DNA of 39,732 bases, from positions 1-39,732 of the forward strand of contig JACMQX010000013.1 of the NCBI GenBank assembly GCA_014376765.1, in the 5' to 3' direction. This stretch comes from Ramlibacter sp. (GTDB taxonomy: Bacteria > Pseudomonadota > Gammaproteobacteria > Burkholderiales > Burkholderiaceae_C). Position numbers and translations under genes: made by a program. The notes under the pieces are model-generated. The model searched no databases and was not told the DNA's origin. It was given only the letters and a program-made list of their open reading frames with translations. Below, piece by piece: positions 1 to 9,547 of the stretch; position 1 is the stretch's first letter, and the number at the start of each line of letters is the position of its first letter.

Positions 1-41
1 GCGGTAGCAAACAGCATCGCCACTTTATTCAATTTCTTCAT
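1..41 (-). CDS. OmpA-family outer membrane protein, N-terminal fragment
   Basis: Only the first 13 codons and part of the 14th lie in the window; the gene reads off the left edge. They encode MKKLNKVAMLF-AT, a lysine-rich start followed by a hydrophobic stretch, as expected for a secretion signal. A good Shine-Dalgarno (AGGAG on the minus strand, 46-50) sits just upstream. This opening is what I recall for the OmpA/peptidoglycan-associated protein that lies divergent from gyrA in Comamonadaceae. The family call therefore rests on 13 residues and on position. A weak promoter candidate on the minus strand (TTGCTT at 145-150, CACAAT at 123-128, 16-bp spacer) could serve it. Confidence 0.55.
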   Translation of the reverse strand, partial: MKKLNKVAMLFAT

Positions 42-203
42 GGTTCTCCTCTTGGGGAAAAAGCCGCAGCCGCGCTGCGAAACAGGACGTTTAAGGTGAC
101 CATCACCAAAGACGCTGAGGTTATTGTGCCACACGTAACAGGACAAGCAACGACCCAAGGGGCGCTATCGCGTAGGACAAAACCTGATTAGGCCGCATCT
201 GTT

Positions 204-235
204 GCTGCTTAGCTACAGCAGCTTGGCCCTAAAAT
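204..235 (+). promoter_or_regulatory. Candidate gyrA promoter with overlapping inverted repeat
   Basis: TAAAAT at 230-235 matches the sigma70 -10 consensus at five of six positions and lies 32 bp before the gyrA ATG. No good -35 is visible at the usual spacing. Directly upstream, GCTGCT (204-209) and AGCAGC (217-222) form a 6-bp inverted repeat with a 7-base loop. Gyrase promoters respond to supercoiling in other bacteria, but nothing here proves that. This is a weak call. Confidence 0.25.
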
Positions 236-266
236 AAAAGCCTCTCCGCTGCACACGCTTGCCCCC

Positions 267-2906
267 ATGACCCAGTTCGCCAAAGAAACCCTGCCCATCA
301 GTCTTGAAGAGGAAATGCGGCGCAGTTACCTCGACTATGCGATGAGCGTTATTGTGGGCCGGGCGCTGCCGGACGCACGCGATGGTTTGAAGCCAGTGCA
401 CCGGCGCGTGCTGTTTGCCATGCACGAACTGAACAACGACTGGAACCGACCCTACAAGAAGTCAGCCCGTATTGTGGGCGACGTGATCGGCAAATACCAC
501 CCGCACGGTGACCAGTCGGTCTACGACACCATCGTGCGCATGGCCCAGGACTTTTCGCTGCGCCACATGTTGGTGGACGGTCAGGGCAACTTCGGTTCGG
601 TGGATGGTGACAACGCAGCTGCCATGCGTTACACGGAAATTCGCCTTGCCAAGATCACGCACGAGATGCTGGCAGACATCGACAAAGAGACGGTTGACTT
701 CGGACCGAACTACGACGGCAGCGAGAGGGAGCCTCTGGTTCTGCCGAGCAAGTTGCCCAATTTGCTGGTCAACGGTTCGGGCGGCATTGCCGTCGGCATG
801 GCGACTAACATCCCGCCGCACAACCTAAATGAGGTTGTCGATGCCTGCCTCCACCTGCTGCGCAACCCCGAGGCTTCCATCGACGAGCTGATGGAGATCA
901 TCCCCGCGCCTGATTTCCCCACCGCCGGCATCATCTACGGCATCAACGGCGTGAAAGACGGTTACCGCACCGGCCGCGGCAAGGTCGTCATGCGCGCCCG
1001 CTGCCACTTTGAAGACATTGACAAGGGTCAGCGCCAGTCCATCATCGTGGACGAGCTGCCCTACCAGGTCAACAAGAAGACGCTGCAGGAACGGATGGCC
1101 GAGCTGGTCAATGAAAAGAAAATCGAGGGTATCAGCCACATTCAGGACGAGAGCGACAAGTCCGGCATGCGTCTGGTTATTGAACTCAAACGAGGTGAGG
1201 TGCCCGAGGTCGTGCTGAACAACCTGTACAAGCAGACGCAGCTTCAGGACACCTTCGGCATCAACATGGTGGCTCTCATCAATGGCCAGCCGAAACTGTG
1301 CAACCTCAAGGACCTGATTGAGGTGTTCCTTGCGCACCGCCGTGAAGTCGTCACGCGGCGTACGGTCTTCACCCTGCGCAAGGCACGCGAGCGTGGCCAT
1401 GTGCTGGAAGGCCTGGCGGTCGCGCTGGCTAATATTGACGAGTTCATTGCCATCATCCGCAATGCGCCCACCCCGCCGGTGGCCAAGACCGAGCTGATGA
1501 GCAAGCCATGGGACAGCAAGCTGGTGCGCGAGATGCTCACGCGCACCCGTGCCGACGGCGGCGTCATCAATGCAGACGACTACCGGCCTGACGGGATGGA
1601 AAAGATGTTCGGCATGGGCAACGACGGCCTGTACCGCCTGAGTGAAACGCAGGCCCAGGAAATCCTTCAGATGCGCCTGCAGCGCTTGACCGGCCTGGAG
1701 CAGGACAAGATCGTCACCGAGTACAAGGAAGTCATGGGCGAGATCGAGGACTTGCTAAACATCCTGTCCAAGCCAGAACGCGTCTCCACCATCATTTCTG
1801 ATGAGCTGAGCCACATCAAGCAGGAGTTCGGCCAGACCAAGCTGGGCGCTCGCCGCAGCGTGGTTGAACATAGCTCCTATGACTTGTCGACTGAAGACCT
1901 GATCACACCCACCGACATGGTGGTGACCTTGTCGCACAGCGGTTATGTCAAAAGCCAGCCGCTGTCGGAATACCGCGCCCAAAAGCGCGGCGGGCGTGGC
2001 AAACAGGCGACGGCGACCAAGGAAGACGACTGGGTCGACCAGTTGTTCATCGCCAACACCCACGACTACATTCTGTGTTTTTCGAATCGGGGCCGGCTCT
2101 ACTGGCTCAAGGTTTGGGAAGTTCCACAGGGCTCGCGTGGTTCACGCGGCCGGCCCATCGTGAACATGTTCCCCTTGCAGGAAGGCGAGAAGATCAATGT
2201 AGTGCTGCCACTCACGGGCGAAAAGCGCAGCTTCCCGGCCGACCAATACGTATTCATGGCCACCTCCATGGGCACGGTCAAGAAGACGGCGCTTGATGAG
2301 TTCAACAATCCGCGAAAGGGCGGCATCATCGCCGTCAATTTGGACGACGGGGACTATTTGATCGGCGCGGCGCTGACCGACGGCAAGCATGATGTGATGC
2401 TCTTTTCCGACGGCGGCAAAGCCGTGCGCTTTGACGAAGAAGACGTGAGGCCCCTCGGCCGCGCGGCCCGCGGTGTGCGGGGCATGTCGCTGGAAGCCAA
2501 CCAGAGCGTGATCGCCATGCTGGTGGCCGAGGACGAACAGCAAAGCGTGCTCACCGCCACTGAAAACGGGTTTGGCAAGCGAACCAGCATCACCGAGTAC
2601 ACCCGTCACGGCCGCGGCACCAAGGGCATGATTGCCATCCAGCAATCCGAGCGCAATGGCAAGGTCGTGGCCGCCACGCTGGTTCATGTGGATGATGAAA
2701 TCATGCTCATCACCGACAAGGGCGTTCTGGTGCGCACCCGGGTCAGCGAGATCCGCGAACTGGGCAGGGCCACGCAGGGTGTGACGCTAATCGGCCTGGA
2801 CGAAGGCTCCAAGCTTAGCGGCTTGCAGCGTATTGTCGAAAACGACGCCAATCCTGCCGACGACGAAGCCGGCGACGAGGATGGCGGCGACACTGTGTCA
2901 TCCTGA
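267..2906 (+). CDS. gyrA: DNA gyrase subunit A
   Basis: This is the breakage-reunion subunit of DNA gyrase, which works with GyrB to add negative supercoils. The 879-residue length is normal. The N-terminal domain is clearly conserved ([21 protein letters not shown], residues 23-43), and the catalytic tyrosine is Tyr122 in AAMRYTE. The C-terminal third carries the beta-pinwheel DNA-wrapping repeats, including the GyrA-box-like QKRGGRGK, and ends in a short acidic tail ([13 protein letters not shown]). Numbering matches E. coli GyrA one-for-one through the quinolone-resistance region, where position 83 is Gln, 84 is Ser and 87 is Asp. The ATG at 267 gives the family-typical start; its Shine-Dalgarno is weak. 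Next comes pheA after only 16 bp. Confidence 0.98.
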   Translation: MTQFAKETLPISLEEEMRRSYLDYAMSVIVGRALPDARDGLKPVHRRVLFAMHELNNDWNRPYKKSARIVGDVIGKYHPHGDQSVYDTIVRMAQDFSLRHMLVDGQGNFGSVDGDNAAAMRYTEIRLAKITHEMLADIDKETVDFGPNYDGSEREPLVLPSKLPNLLVNGSGGIAVGMATNIPPHNLNEVVDACLHLLRNPEASIDELMEIIPAPDFPTAGIIYGINGVKDGYRTGRGKVVMRARCHFEDIDKGQRQSIIVDELPYQVNKKTLQERMAELVNEKKIEGISHIQDESDKSGMRLVIELKRGEVPEVVLNNLYKQTQLQDTFGINMVALINGQPKLCNLKDLIEVFLAHRREVVTRRTVFTLRKARERGHVLEGLAVALANIDEFIAIIRNAPTPPVAKTELMSKPWDSKLVREMLTRTRADGGVINADDYRPDGMEKMFGMGNDGLYRLSETQAQEILQMRLQRLTGLEQDKIVTEYKEVMGEIEDLLNILSKPERVSTIISDELSHIKQEFGQTKLGARRSVVEHSSYDLSTEDLITPTDMVVTLSHSGYVKSQPLSEYRAQKRGGRGKQATATKEDDWVDQLFIANTHDYILCFSNRGRLYWLKVWEVPQGSRGSRGRPIVNMFPLQEGEKINVVLPLTGEKRSFPADQYVFMATSMGTVKKTALDEFNNPRKGGIIAVNLDDGDYLIGAALTDGKHDVMLFSDGGKAVRFDEEDVRPLGRAARGVRGMSLEANQSVIAMLVAEDEQQSVLTATENGFGKRTSITEYTRHGRGTKGMIAIQQSERNGKVVAATLVHVDDEIMLITDKGVLVRTRVSEIRELGRATQGVTLIGLDEGSKLSGLQRIVENDANPADDEAGDEDGGDTVSS

Positions 2907-2922
2907 TCTGCACCCGCTCCGC

Positions 2923-4005
2923 ATGTCAAAGAACCTCAATGAATTGCGCGTCGAGATTGACGCCATTGACAAGAAGTTGCTTGGAGTCCTGAATCAGCGC
3001 GCTGCGCTGGCGAATGAAGTGGGCGAGATCAAGCGTGCCGAAGGCTCACTAGTCTTCCGCCCTGAACGTGAAGCGCAGGTCATACAGAACCTGCAGACAG
3101 CTAACAAGGGCCCGCTCAAGAACACCAATGTGGCCACGTTGTGGCGCGAGATCATGTCCGCTTGCCGCGCACTGGAGGCACCGCAGCGTGTGGCCTATCT
3201 GGGGCCTGCCGGCACCTACAGCGAGCAGGCCGCCTTACAGTTCTTCGGCTCCACAATAGAGCACGTTCCGTGCGCCAATTTCGACGAGGTATTTCAAGCC
3301 GCCGCGTCCGGCCGTGCTGACTACGGGGTCGTGCCGGTGGAAAACAATACCGAAGGCGTCGTACCCCGATCGCTGGACTTGCTGCTCAACTCGCCGCTTC
3401 ACATTGTCGGTGAAACCAGTTTCCTGATCCGCCACCACCTGTTGCGCCTGCAGCCGTCGATGGAGGACATTGAGGTGGTACTGGCCCACCCGCAGGCCTT
3501 GGCGCAGTGCCACGGCTGGCTCAGCCTGCATTTGCCCAAAGCCGAGAGGCGCGCGGTTTCCAGCAATGCCGAAGGTGCGCGTCTGGCGGCTGGAAACACT
3601 GGCTGGGCCGGCATCGCCAGCGAGCGCGCTGCAGGGGAGTTCGGCCTGCATATAGCCGCCCACGCCATTCAGGATGATGCGTTCAATCGCACGCGGTTTG
3701 CTGTGATCTGCCTGCCGCAGACCTTGGCTGCCCCGCAAGCCTCGGGCAAGGATTGCGTGAGCCTGGTGGTGTCTGTTCCCAACAAGCCAGGGGCGGTACA
3801 CGACATTCTTGCTCCCCTGAAAAAGCACGGCGTGTCAATGACCCGGTTTGAATCCCGGCCGGCACGCTCCGGGCAATGGGAGTACTTTTTCTACATCGAC
3901 CTGCAGGGCCACCCATCGCAGCCCCATGTGGCAGCAGCGCTGCAAGACCTGCAAACGCTCTGCGCTTTCTACAAAGTGCTCGGCACCTACCCGGTGAGCG
4001 AATGA
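2923..4005 (+). CDS. pheA: Bifunctional chorismate mutase / prephenate dehydratase (P-protein)
   Basis: It converts chorismate to prephenate and then to phenylpyruvate, the branch to phenylalanine. I chose the ATG at 2923 (360 aa) because it gives the usual P-protein start (MSKNLNELRVEIDAIDKKLL) and avoids overlap with gyrA; in-frame starts at 2833 and 2881 lie inside gyrA. Residues 1-85 are the AroQ-type chorismate mutase. Residues 89-265 are the prephenate dehydratase, with VAYLGPAGTYSEQAA and the catalytic NRTRF motif at 255-259. Residues 279-355 are an ACT regulatory domain with the phenylalanine-binding ESRP at 310-313, so feedback inhibition by phenylalanine is expected. The serC gene often found between gyrA and pheA in betaproteobacteria is missing here. 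Confidence 0.97.
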   Translation: MSKNLNELRVEIDAIDKKLLGVLNQRAALANEVGEIKRAEGSLVFRPEREAQVIQNLQTANKGPLKNTNVATLWREIMSACRALEAPQRVAYLGPAGTYSEQAALQFFGSTIEHVPCANFDEVFQAAASGRADYGVVPVENNTEGVVPRSLDLLLNSPLHIVGETSFLIRHHLLRLQPSMEDIEVVLAHPQALAQCHGWLSLHLPKAERRAVSSNAEGARLAAGNTGWAGIASERAAGEFGLHIAAHAIQDDAFNRTRFAVICLPQTLAAPQASGKDCVSLVVSVPNKPGAVHDILAPLKKHGVSMTRFESRPARSGQWEYFFYIDLQGHPSQPHVAAALQDLQTLCAFYKVLGTYPVSE

Positions 4006-4065
4006 CAATGAAACAATGCACGCCCTCCCCTCTTCCTCGGCTGTTTTTGCTTGCCTGGTGGCCCC

Positions 4066-4941
4066 ATGTTTGAACAATTAGGACTGATTGGTTGCGGTTT
4101 GATGGGCGGCTCTTTCGCGCTGGCGCTCAAGCGTGCTGGACTGGTCAAGCGCGTCGTCGGTTACAGCAAATCACCTTCCACCACGGAACGCGCGCGCCAA
4201 ATGGGCGTGATTGACGTCGAAGCGCCCTCGGCCCTTCTGGCCGTGTCGGGGGCCGACATCGTACTGATGGCTGTCCCCGTCTCCGCGACGGAAGCAACGT
4301 TCAAGGCCATCCGCCACCTCGTTACACCGAGCACGCTGTACATGGACGTGGGCTCCACCAAGCGTGACGTGGTGGACGCTGCCCGGCGAGTGCTGCGTGA
4401 ACATGTCGGCTCGTTCGTGCCAGCACATCCGATCACAGGCAAGGAAGTGTCAGGCGTAGAACATGCTGACGCGAATCTGTACGCAGGCAAGCAGGTGATA
4501 CTGACGCCGATCGAGCGCACTCTCACCGGCCATCTCAAAAAGGCCACTGACGTGTGGACCGCCCTGGGCTGCAATGTGCTGAGGATGTCACCAGAATCTC
4601 ACGACTCAGCGTTCGCGGCCGTCAGCCACCTGCCGCATCTAATTGCGTTCGCGTTGATCAATGGCATATCGGGCCAGCCTCATGGCAAGGACTACATGTC
4701 ACTCGCGGGCCCGGGCTTTCGCGACTTCACACGCATCGCGGCAAGCGACCCCAAAGTGTGGCGCGACATCCTGATTGCCAACAAGGAAGAACTGTTGGCC
4801 CAATCGAAGATCTTCCAGCGCACATTGCAGGCGCTAGAAGTGATGATCTCGAGCGGTAATGCTGAAGCGCTGGAAGGCCTGATCGACCAAGCCAGCTCGG
4901 CCCGGGCCGACTGGCGGATGAACACCCCCAAGCCGGTCTGA
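4066..4941 (+). CDS. tyrA: Prephenate dehydrogenase
   Basis: This enzyme oxidatively decarboxylates prephenate to 4-hydroxyphenylpyruvate in tyrosine synthesis. The ATG at 4066 gives 291 residues, normal for a monofunctional TyrA; an upstream TTG at 4051 would add five residues without support. A Rossmann dinucleotide-binding motif ([11 protein letters not shown]) occupies residues 6-16. Further family signatures are PAHPITGKE, with the catalytic-type histidine, VSHLPH, and [12 protein letters not shown] in the helical C-terminal domain. No ACT domain is present. It lies 60 bp after pheA and 2 bp before aroA-cmk, so the three aromatic genes probably share a transcript. The hisC-type aminotransferase often found before tyrA in this gene order is absent. 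Confidence 0.96.
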   Translation: MFEQLGLIGCGLMGGSFALALKRAGLVKRVVGYSKSPSTTERARQMGVIDVEAPSALLAVSGADIVLMAVPVSATEATFKAIRHLVTPSTLYMDVGSTKRDVVDAARRVLREHVGSFVPAHPITGKEVSGVEHADANLYAGKQVILTPIERTLTGHLKKATDVWTALGCNVLRMSPESHDSAFAAVSHLPHLIAFALINGISGQPHGKDYMSLAGPGFRDFTRIAASDPKVWRDILIANKEELLAQSKIFQRTLQALEVMISSGNAEALEGLIDQASSARADWRMNTPKPV

Positions 4942-4943
4942 TC

Positions 4944-6941
4944 ATGTTCAGTACCGAGTTCCTGGACGTGCCCCATCTGGCCAGCGCGGGAGGCACGGTC
5001 GTCCTGCCGGGTTCCAAGAGCATCTCCAACCGCGTTCTTTTGCTCGCTGCCCTGAGCGCGGGCAAGACCACCGTTCGCGACCTGTTGGACTCCGATGACA
5101 CCCGCGTCATGCTTGATGCCCTTCGCGAACTGGGCTGTGGTGTCAGCGAAGTGGGCGGCACCGTGGTGATTGATGGTCTTTCTGGTCAGGTTCGAACGAC
5201 TCAGGCCCGCCTGTTCATGGGCAATGCCGGCACAGCCATGCGCCCCTTGACCGCGGCGCTGGCGTTGCTGTGCGGCGAGTTTGAGCTGAGCGGCGTGCCC
5301 CGCATGCACGAGCGGCCAATCGGCGATCTGGTGGATGCGTTGCGGCAGCTGGGCTGCACCATCGACTACCTCGGCACCCCTGGATTTCCTCCCCTGCGCA
5401 TCGGTAAACCGACCTTACGGCTGGACGAGCCAATCTCTGTGCGCGGCGATGTGTCCAGCCAGTTCCTGACAGCGCTGCTGATGTCCCTGCCGCTGGTGGC
5501 CTCACGCGATATCACCATCAACGTGTCCGGTGAGCTTATCTCCAAGCCCTACATTGCAATCACGCTCAACCTGCTGGCGCGCTTTGGCATCCAGGTGCGG
5601 CGTGAAGGCTGGCAGCGTTTCGTTATTCCGCAAGGCAGCCGGTATCAGTCGCCTGGTGAGATTCATGTCGAGGCCGACGCGTCATCGGCAAGTTACTTTA
5701 TTGCTTTAGGCGCTCTTGCAGCGGCCACACCGGGGCAATCGGGTATACGCATTGAAGGCGTGGGCGCAGCCTCCATCCAGGGCGACATACGCTTCATCGA
5801 TGCTGCCCAAGCCATGGGCGCGAAGATTGAAAGCGGGCCAAACTGGCTAACCGTTTCGCGCGGCACTTGGCCGTTGAAGGCCATAGACCTCGATTGCAAT
5901 CACATTCCCGACGCGGCCATGACCCTTGCTGTCATGGCCCTGTATGCGAACGGCACCACTACGTTGCGCAACATTGCCAGCTGGAGAGTCAAGGAAACTG
6001 ACCGCATCGCGGCCATGGCTATCGAGTTGCGCAAGCTCGGCGCAACGGTGCAGGGAGGCCAGGACTTTTTGCAGGTCACACCCCCCGCCACCTGGAAGGC
6101 GGCAGGCGTGCACACGTATGACGATCACCGAATGGCGATGTGCTTCTCCCTTGCCGCTTTCAACCCTGCCGGATTGCCAGTGCGCATCCTCGATCCTAAG
6201 TGCGTCGCTAAAACCTTCCCGGACTATTTTGAAACTCTGTTTTCAGTGGTGGTGGCGTCACCCAACTGCGTGCCCGTAATCTGCGTCGACGGCCCGACTG
6301 CGTCCGGGAAAGGCACGCTCGCCTCAGTCCTGGCTCATCGGCTGGGTTACCACTACCTGGACTCTGGGGCCTTGTACCGCCTGACGGCGTTGGCAGCCCT
6401 TCGCGCCGGCATGCTGCTTGACGCAGCGCACGAGGCAGAAATTGCCGCCTTGGCAAAAGGCTTGCCGGTCGTGTTCAAAAGCGGGCTCGCCCTGCTCGGT
6501 GGTCAGGATGTCACTGAAGCCATCCGCACTGAAGAAGCAGGTATGAATGCGTCCAGGGTCTCGGCACTTCCTGCCGTGCGGACCGCGCTCGTCGCCTTGC
6601 AGCTGAGCTTTCGCCAAGCGCCGGGCCTGGTCGCCGATGGGCGCGACATGGGCACTGTGATCTTTCCTGACGCAGCCCTCAAGGTTTTTTTGACCGCCAG
6701 TGCCGCCCATCGCGCGGAAAGACGCCATAAGCAGTTGATTTCAAAGGGTTTTTCCACTACACTCAACAGTCTCCGCGCGGACCTGGAAGCGCGTGATGCA
6801 AGGGATTTTTCCCGCAGCGTCGCGCCATTGAAGCCCGCGCAAGATGCCTTCCAGCTGGACAACTCCGACCTGTCGATTGAAGAATCGGCAATACAGGTGT
6901 TGACCTGGTGGGAGACAAGGCAGCCGTTCACTTCAACCTGA
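4944..6941 (+). CDS. aroA-cmk: Fused EPSP synthase / cytidylate kinase
   Basis: One 665-residue frame encodes two complete enzymes. Residues 1-434 are 3-phosphoshikimate 1-carboxyvinyltransferase (EPSP synthase), sixth step of the shikimate pathway. It has [10 protein letters not shown] at 21-30, the class [11 protein letters not shown] at 93-102, [10 protein letters not shown] at 120-129 and the active-site DAAMTLAV segment. Residues 446-660 are CMP/dCMP kinase, with the P-loop GPTASGKGT at 450-458, [12 protein letters not shown], and [13 protein letters not shown] at 565-577. The linker is only about ten residues ([11 protein letters not shown]). No stop or frameshift lies at the junction, so the fusion is genuine in this sequence. 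In many bacteria aroA and cmk are separate neighbours before rpsA, so this is a collapse of a known gene order. Confidence 0.96.
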   Translation: MFSTEFLDVPHLASAGGTVVLPGSKSISNRVLLLAALSAGKTTVRDLLDSDDTRVMLDALRELGCGVSEVGGTVVIDGLSGQVRTTQARLFMGNAGTAMRPLTAALALLCGEFELSGVPRMHERPIGDLVDALRQLGCTIDYLGTPGFPPLRIGKPTLRLDEPISVRGDVSSQFLTALLMSLPLVASRDITINVSGELISKPYIAITLNLLARFGIQVRREGWQRFVIPQGSRYQSPGEIHVEADASSASYFIALGALAAATPGQSGIRIEGVGAASIQGDIRFIDAAQAMGAKIESGPNWLTVSRGTWPLKAIDLDCNHIPDAAMTLAVMALYANGTTTLRNIASWRVKETDRIAAMAIELRKLGATVQGGQDFLQVTPPATWKAAGVHTYDDHRMAMCFSLAAFNPAGLPVRILDPKCVAKTFPDYFETLFSVVVASPNCVPVICVDGPTASGKGTLASVLAHRLGYHYLDSGALYRLTALAALRAGMLLDAAHEAEIAALAKGLPVVFKSGLALLGGQDVTEAIRTEEAGMNASRVSALPAVRTALVALQLSFRQAPGLVADGRDMGTVIFPDAALKVFLTASAAHRAERRHKQLISKGFSTTLNSLRADLEARDARDFSRSVAPLKPAQDAFQLDNSDLSIEESAIQVLTWWETRQPFTST

Positions 6942-7104
6942 ACGGCCGCAACCGGTCCACATCGCCCCTTTACGCGCTGCATGCGCACGGGTGGTGTGGT
7001 TGTTGAACGTAACCCGCAGGAACCGCCTGCACAACCGCCGACACGAATCTTAAAAACAGCCGCAATCATGCTGCTGGAAACCTCGTGAACGGATAGGAAA
7101 CTCA
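6942..7104 (+). other. Untranslated leader region before rpsA
   Basis: A 163-bp gap separates aroA-cmk from rpsA. It holds a short symmetric element (GCGC-TGCAT-GCGC, 6974-6986), several GGA trinucleotides (around 7018, 7076 and 7092), and the rpsA Shine-Dalgarno region (GGATAGGAAA). In E. coli the rpsA leader folds into GGA-loop hairpins that let S1 repress its own translation; a similar role here is inferred only. I found no convincing sigma70 promoter. Confidence 0.3.
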
Positions 7105-8790
7105 ATGTCAGAATCATTTGCCGCCCTTTTTGAAGAATCCCTGCAACGCTCCGAAATGCGCACAGGCGAAGTCATCACTGCTGAAGTCGTTCGTATCGAG
7201 CACAGCTTTGTCGTGGTCAACGCTGGCCTCAAGTCCGAAGCCTATGTGCCAATCGAAGAGTTCAAGAGTGACAAGGGCGAAATCGAAGTCCAGGTCGGCG
7301 ACTTTGTCTCTGTGGCCATTGACGCCATCGAAAACGGCTACGGCGACACCATCCTCTCGCGCGACAAGGCCAAACGCCTCGCTTCATGGATGAGCCTGGA
7401 AAAGGCCTTGGAATCGGGTGAATTCGTCACCGGCACCACCAGCGGCAAGGTCAAGGGCGGTCTCACCGTCCTCGTCAACGGCATCCGTGCGTTCCTGCCC
7501 GGCTCGCTCATTGATACCCGCCCGATCAAGGACTTGTCTCCCTACGAGAACAAGACCATGGAATTCAAGGTCATCAAGCTGGATCGCAAGCGCAACAACG
7601 TGGTGTTGAGCCGCCGCGCCGTGGTCGAAGCCTCCATGGGCGAAGAGCGCGCGAAGCTGATGGAAACGCTGAAAGAAGGCTCCGTTGTCCGCGGTGTCGT
7701 CAAGAACATCACCGAATACGGTGCGTTCGTTGACCTCGGCGGCATTGACGGCCTGCTGCACATCACCGACATGGCCTGGCGCCGCGTCCGCCACCCGAGC
7801 GAAGTCGTTCAGGCCGGCCAGGAAATTTCCGCCAAGATCCTCAAGTTCGACACCGAAAAGAACCGTGTCTCGCTGGGTCTCAAGCAAATGGGCGACGACC
7901 CATGGATGGGCGTCAACCGCCGCTACCCGCAAGGCACGCGCATGTTCGGCAAGATCACCAACATCGCCGATTACGGCGCGTTTGTGGAACTTGAACCGGG
8001 TATCGAAGGCCTGGTGCACGTCTCTGAAATGGACTGGACCAACAAGAACGTAGCACCGTCCAAGATCGTGGCTCTGGGCGATGAAGTCGAAGTCATGGTT
8101 CTCGAGATCGACGAAGACAAGCGCCGTATCAGCTTGGGCATGAAGCAGTGCAAGGCCAACCCGTGGCAGGAATTCGCGCAGAACACCAAGCGCGGCGACC
8201 GCGTCAAGGGCCCAATTAAGTCGATCACCGACTTCGGCGTGTTCGTGGGCCTGGCTGCAGGCATCGACGGCCTGGTGCACCTGTCCGACCTGTCCTGGAA
8301 CGAGCCGGGCGAAGCCGCTGTCCGCAATTACAAAAAGGGCCAGGACGTGGAAGCGCTGGTTCTGGCTGTGGACGTGGACCGCGAACGCATCTCGCTGGGT
8401 ATCAAGCAACTCGACGCTGATCCTTTCACCACCTTCGTTTCGATCAACGACAAGGGTCAGATCGTTACCGGCAAGGTCAAGACCGTCGATGCCAAGGGCG
8501 CCGAGATCGACTTGGGCGAAGACATCATCGGCTACTTGCGTGCCTCGGAAATCTCGCGCGATCGCGTCGAAGACGCCCGTAACTTGCTTAAGGAAGGGGA
8601 CGAAGTCACAGCCGTGGTTGTCAACGTCGACCGCAAGACGCGCAACATCCAGTTGTCCATCAAAGCGAAGGACATGGCTGACCAGCAAGAACAGATGACG
8701 AACCTGAGCCAGCAGTCCTCGCGTGAAAATGCGGGTACCACGAGCCTGGGCGCACTTCTGCGCGCCAAGCTGGACAACTCGGAAAAGTAA
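7105..8790 (+). CDS. rpsA: 30S ribosomal protein S1
   Basis: S1 is the large RNA-binding protein of the 30S subunit that helps unfold and dock mRNA. The 561-residue product has six S1/OB-fold repeats, roughly at 18-86, 104-170, 191-259, 276-346, 363-433 and 450-519. Repeats 3 to 5 show the strongest signatures ([38 protein letters not shown], each followed by GL-HxS/TD). The first two repeats are divergent, as usual for the ribosome-binding half. The ATG at 7105 follows GGATAGGAAA and gives the standard [13 protein letters not shown] start. It lies between cmk and ihfB, a gene order shared with enterobacteria. Confidence 0.98.
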   Translation: MSESFAALFEESLQRSEMRTGEVITAEVVRIEHSFVVVNAGLKSEAYVPIEEFKSDKGEIEVQVGDFVSVAIDAIENGYGDTILSRDKAKRLASWMSLEKALESGEFVTGTTSGKVKGGLTVLVNGIRAFLPGSLIDTRPIKDLSPYENKTMEFKVIKLDRKRNNVVLSRRAVVEASMGEERAKLMETLKEGSVVRGVVKNITEYGAFVDLGGIDGLLHITDMAWRRVRHPSEVVQAGQEISAKILKFDTEKNRVSLGLKQMGDDPWMGVNRRYPQGTRMFGKITNIADYGAFVELEPGIEGLVHVSEMDWTNKNVAPSKIVALGDEVEVMVLEIDEDKRRISLGMKQCKANPWQEFAQNTKRGDRVKGPIKSITDFGVFVGLAAGIDGLVHLSDLSWNEPGEAAVRNYKKGQDVEALVLAVDVDRERISLGIKQLDADPFTTFVSINDKGQIVTGKVKTVDAKGAEIDLGEDIIGYLRASEISRDRVEDARNLLKEGDEVTAVVVNVDRKTRNIQLSIKAKDMADQQEQMTNLSQQSSRENAGTTSLGALLRAKLDNSEK

Positions 8791-8800
8791 AAAAGTTGTC

Positions 8801-8854
8801 ATGCCGGTCTCAACCCGGCATCCACACCAACCCCGCAGGACGCTACCTGTGGGG
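8801..8854 (+). other. Two consecutive stem-loops between rpsA and ihfB
   Basis: ATGCCGG (8801-8807) pairs perfectly with CCGGCAT (8815-8821) around a 7-base loop. CCCCGCAGG (8831-8839) pairs with CCTGTGGGG (8846-8854) around a 6-base loop, with one G-U pair. Neither is followed by a run of T, so they are not classical intrinsic terminators. They may protect the rpsA transcript end or reduce read-through into ihfB. The pairing is plain in the sequence; the function is a guess. Confidence 0.5.
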
Positions 8855-8910
8855 GCGATGTGGATTGCGGTCAGAAGGCCGCAGTGACGCTTTCGAATGC
8901 CGCGTCTTCC

Positions 8911-9222
8911 ATGACCCGATCTGACCTTGTCGAAGAACTGGCCGCCCGGTTTAGCCAGCTTACGCACCGCGATGCCGAATATGCCGTCAAGACCATTCTT
9001 GATGCTATGAGCGACGCACTGGTGCGGGGGCACCGCATTGAAATTCGGGGTTTCGGGAGTTTTTCTATTAACCGGCGTCCGCCGCGAATGGGGCGAAATC
9101 CCAGATCCGGCGAGAGTGTGGCTATTCCGGAAAAGCGTGTGCCGCACTTCAAGCCGGGGAAGGCTCTGCGCGAAGCCGTAGATAAGCGGACGGCGGAGAT
9201 CGAAGCCGGGACAAGGCCTTGA
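8911..9222 (+). CDS. ihfB: Integration host factor subunit beta
   Basis: This is the small nucleoid protein that, as a heterodimer with IHF alpha, bends DNA sharply at specific sites in transcription, replication and recombination. I chose the ATG at 8911 (103 aa) because [14 protein letters not shown] is the standard IHF beta start; a GTG at 8860 would add an unsupported 17-residue leader. The HU/IHF fold is complete. The beta-arm contains [14 protein letters not shown] with the intercalating proline, followed by [14 protein letters not shown]. No clear Shine-Dalgarno precedes the ATG. Position directly after rpsA is the conserved arrangement. Confidence 0.95.
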   Translation: MTRSDLVEELAARFSQLTHRDAEYAVKTILDAMSDALVRGHRIEIRGFGSFSINRRPPRMGRNPRSGESVAIPEKRVPHFKPGKALREAVDKRTAEIEAGTRP

Positions 9223-9256
9223 TGGCAATAGAATCTCTTCGTCACCGAGGAGATGC

Positions 9257-9547
9257 ATGAAATACCTCATGTGGCTGCTCAAGGCAGCCATTTTTTTTAC
9301 TCTTTTCGCGTTTGCCCTGAACAACCAACAGGACGCAATCGTTCACTTCTTTTTTGGCACGCAGTGGCGTGCACCACTCGTGCTGGTTGTGCTTGCAGCC
9401 TTTGCCATGGGCCTTGTGATAGGGGCGCTGGGCATGGTGCCGCGATGGTGGAACCAACGCGGAGCAGCCAAGCGGGCACGCGCTGGCATGGGCTCACCCG
9501 CAGTTCCCGGCGACGAACCACCCACCACGCTGCACCATGGACTTTGA
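9257..9547 (+). CDS. lapA: LapA family inner membrane protein (DUF1049)
   Basis: This 96-residue protein has two predicted membrane helices (about residues 6-20 and 40-62), with the family-typical FALNNQQDAIVHFFFG between them, and a short polar C-terminus. LapA acts with LapB in assembling lipopolysaccharide and controlling LpxC levels in enterobacteria. The start follows a clear GAGGAG at 9247-9252. Another ATG at 9253 is in a different frame and gives an unlikely peptide. The 3' end overlaps lapB by 11 bp, so translation is probably coupled. Confidence 0.9.
   Translation: MKYLMWLLKAAIFFTLFAFALNNQQDAIVHFFFGTQWRAPLVLVVLAAFAMGLVIGALGMVPRWWNQRGAAKRARAGMGSPAVPGDEPPTTLHHGL

Noticed and set aside
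7384-9324. A 646-codon open frame on the minus strand opposite rpsA and ihfB
   Set aside because: It is antisense to the unmistakable S1 and IHF beta genes; long antisense frames are expected from GC-rich codon bias, and the translation resembles no known protein.
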